From the NCBI GenBank assembly GCA_002396665.1, contig DGYJ01000008.1:327-13967 (forward strand): DNA of 13,641 nucleotides, given 5' to 3'. Position 1 is the stretch's first letter. Each line of letters starts with the position of its first letter. Positions 12,694 through 13,641 of the stretch are shown here, in pieces. The notes beneath the pieces are model-generated. The model ran no database searches. It had not been told where the DNA came from and saw only the letters and a program-made list of their open reading frames with translations. The translations under genes were made by a program, and so were the position numbers. This DNA comes from Bdellovibrionaceae bacterium UBA5009 (GTDB taxonomy: Bacteria; Bdellovibrionota; Bdellovibrionia; Bdellovibrionales; Bdellovibrionaceae).

Positions 12694-13641
12694 TTGCGTA
12701 TATTACATGTGCTTTCTCAAATCGAACTGACTGGGGCCGAAGCCCACGCCGTCACCTTGGGTGAATGGCAAAGGGAGCAAGGTCATCAGGTTTTTTTGGT
12801 TTCTGATACTTTAAATTCAAAGACGGATCTGACTTACTTTGCCATGGATATTCACAGGGCAAAAAATCTGAGTCGCTGGAAAAGTGTTCGTGCTCTTCGT
12901 CAGCTATTGATCGATCATCAAATTGATATTGTTCATGCCCACTCCAGGGCAGCAGTTAGGGTTGCATCCAAGGCCCGTCGCGGTTTGAGTTGCGCTTTAG
13001 TATCGACAGTGCACGGACGCCAGCACTCGTCATGGTCAAAAAAGATCATTGATATTTACGGCGAAAAAGTGATCGCAGTTTGTGAAAACATTTCTTCGCA
13101 TTTGCAGCAAGATTTTAAAATGGACGGGCGAAAAATTCATGTGATTGGTAATCCAATTCAAACGGAATTATTTCCAAAAGCTCAAAAAAGTTCGGCACAA
13201 GATGCCGATGTCAGCAGTTCGGCTCGTGAAGTGCTAAAAATACTTTTGATGGGGCGCACATCGGGACCCAAGGGGCAAAAAACAGCAGAACTTATTCAGT
13301 TTGTGTTCCCAGAACTTTTAAAAGAATTTTCTAATCTTAAAATTGATCTTGTGGGCGGCCACTTGACAGAGCTTTCAACAGAAGCTCAGAAAATATTTTC
13401 ACAAATTGAAAAACAATTTCCTGGACGTATCGGTCACGAAAATTTTGTGAAGGATCCTGATCAAGTGATTGCTCGGTCCCATCTTGTGATTGGGGCGGGA
13501 AGGGTTGCGCTGTCGGCGGCCATGCAAGGTCTACCGGTTTTAACATTGGGCGAGCATCAGTCCCATGGTTTATTAAAGTTGCAAAATTTAGATCAGGCCA
13601 TGGCCACAAATTTTGGCGACATCGGTTTTGGAGAGGCCCAG
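12694..13641 (+). CDS. GT4-like glycosyltransferase, C-terminus beyond the window
   Basis: Hand-translated: 316 codons are open to the right edge. The start is TTG at 12694, with AGGGG 8 nt upstream; the first in-frame ATG (12844) would remove the N-terminal Rossmann strand. LRILHVLSQIELTGAEAHAV is the classic GT-B opening, where TGAEAHA corresponds to the GGAE-like glycine loop. IVHAHSRAAVRVA has H81-A82-H83-S84, and STVHGRQHS follows. The second domain starts near LKILLMGR and has VIGAGRVALSAAMQGLPVLTLGE (G267-A268-G269-R270), the donor-binding GxGR...EAMAxGxPV block, with Ser in place of the usual Glu. It probably transfers a sugar to a lipid-linked or cell-envelope glycan on the inner face of the membrane. 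Substrates are not predictable. Confidence 0.85.
   Translation, partial: MRILHVLSQIELTGAEAHAVTLGEWQREQGHQVFLVSDTLNSKTDLTYFAMDIHRAKNLSRWKSVRALRQLLIDHQIDIVHAHSRAAVRVASKARRGLSCALVSTVHGRQHSSWSKKIIDIYGEKVIAVCENISSHLQQDFKMDGRKIHVIGNPIQTELFPKAQKSSAQDADVSSSAREVLKILLMGRTSGPKGQKTAELIQFVFPELLKEFSNLKIDLVGGHLTELSTEAQKIFSQIEKQFPGRIGHENFVKDPDQVIARSHLVIGAGRVALSAAMQGLPVLTLGEHQSHGLLKLQNLDQAMATNFGDIGFGEAQ

Noticed and set aside
9453..13600. Several long plus- and minus-strand frames antisense to ilvE, the metalloprotease and the glycosyltransferase
   Set aside because: They are shadows of clearly recognised genes and show no starts, signals or motifs of their own.
1..13641. CRISPR arrays, insertion sequences and riboswitches
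   Set aside because: No regular spaced repeats, no transposase-like frame or terminal inverted repeats, and no recognisable riboswitch core in any leader.

Overview
The window reads like a stretch of a Bdellovibrio-type bacterium (Bdellovibrionota or a close relative). The grounds are the many short secreted proteins and lipoproteins, a lipoprotein with an 'FQNC' lipobox, an ilvE-type aminotransferase and a secreted HEMGH protease in a familiar style, plus moderate to low G+C. This assignment is inference from protein style; there is no rRNA or other phylogenetic marker here.

Layout. (1) 1-1291, minus: an open-ended GH88/GH105-like polysaccharide hydrolase running off the left edge. (2) 1597-2715, plus: a diheme c-type cytochrome lipoprotein with an Ig-like middle domain. 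(3) 2716-3088: no convincing gene but two clusters of inverted repeats. (4) 3089-4980, plus: a probable three-gene unit (six-cysteine secreted protein, CPBP/CAAX-type membrane protease, small outer-membrane barrel). (5) 5035-6132, minus: a secreted TPR-plus-HExxH protein. (6) 6228-7135, plus: a compact XRE regulator and membrane-protein pair, preceded by two oppositely oriented copies of an 18-bp operator-like site. (7) 7228-8121, plus: a TraB/TIKI/EreA-like lipoprotein. (8) 8131-8427, plus: a gene fragment that seems cut at its 3' end where it meets a minus-strand MNT/HEPN toxin-antitoxin pair (8368-9068). (9) 9158-9233, minus: tRNA-Gly(GCC) with an unusual but compensated A19-U56 elbow pair. 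(10) 9312-9485: a 57-codon candidate membrane peptide. (11) 9453-12602, minus: a secreted hypothetical protein, ilvE and an EF-hand metalloprotease. (12) 12694 to the right edge, plus: a GT4-like glycosyltransferase with a TTG start.

Left of the tRNA the sequence is visibly richer in A+T and full of accessory-type genes. Right of it the G+C rises and housekeeping-type genes (ilvE, glycosyltransferase) appear. The tRNA, the adjoining HEPN/MNT module and the truncated gene together suggest an accessory/core boundary near 9.16 kb, although no duplicated tRNA end was found inside the window. No CRISPR array, insertion sequence or rRNA was seen.
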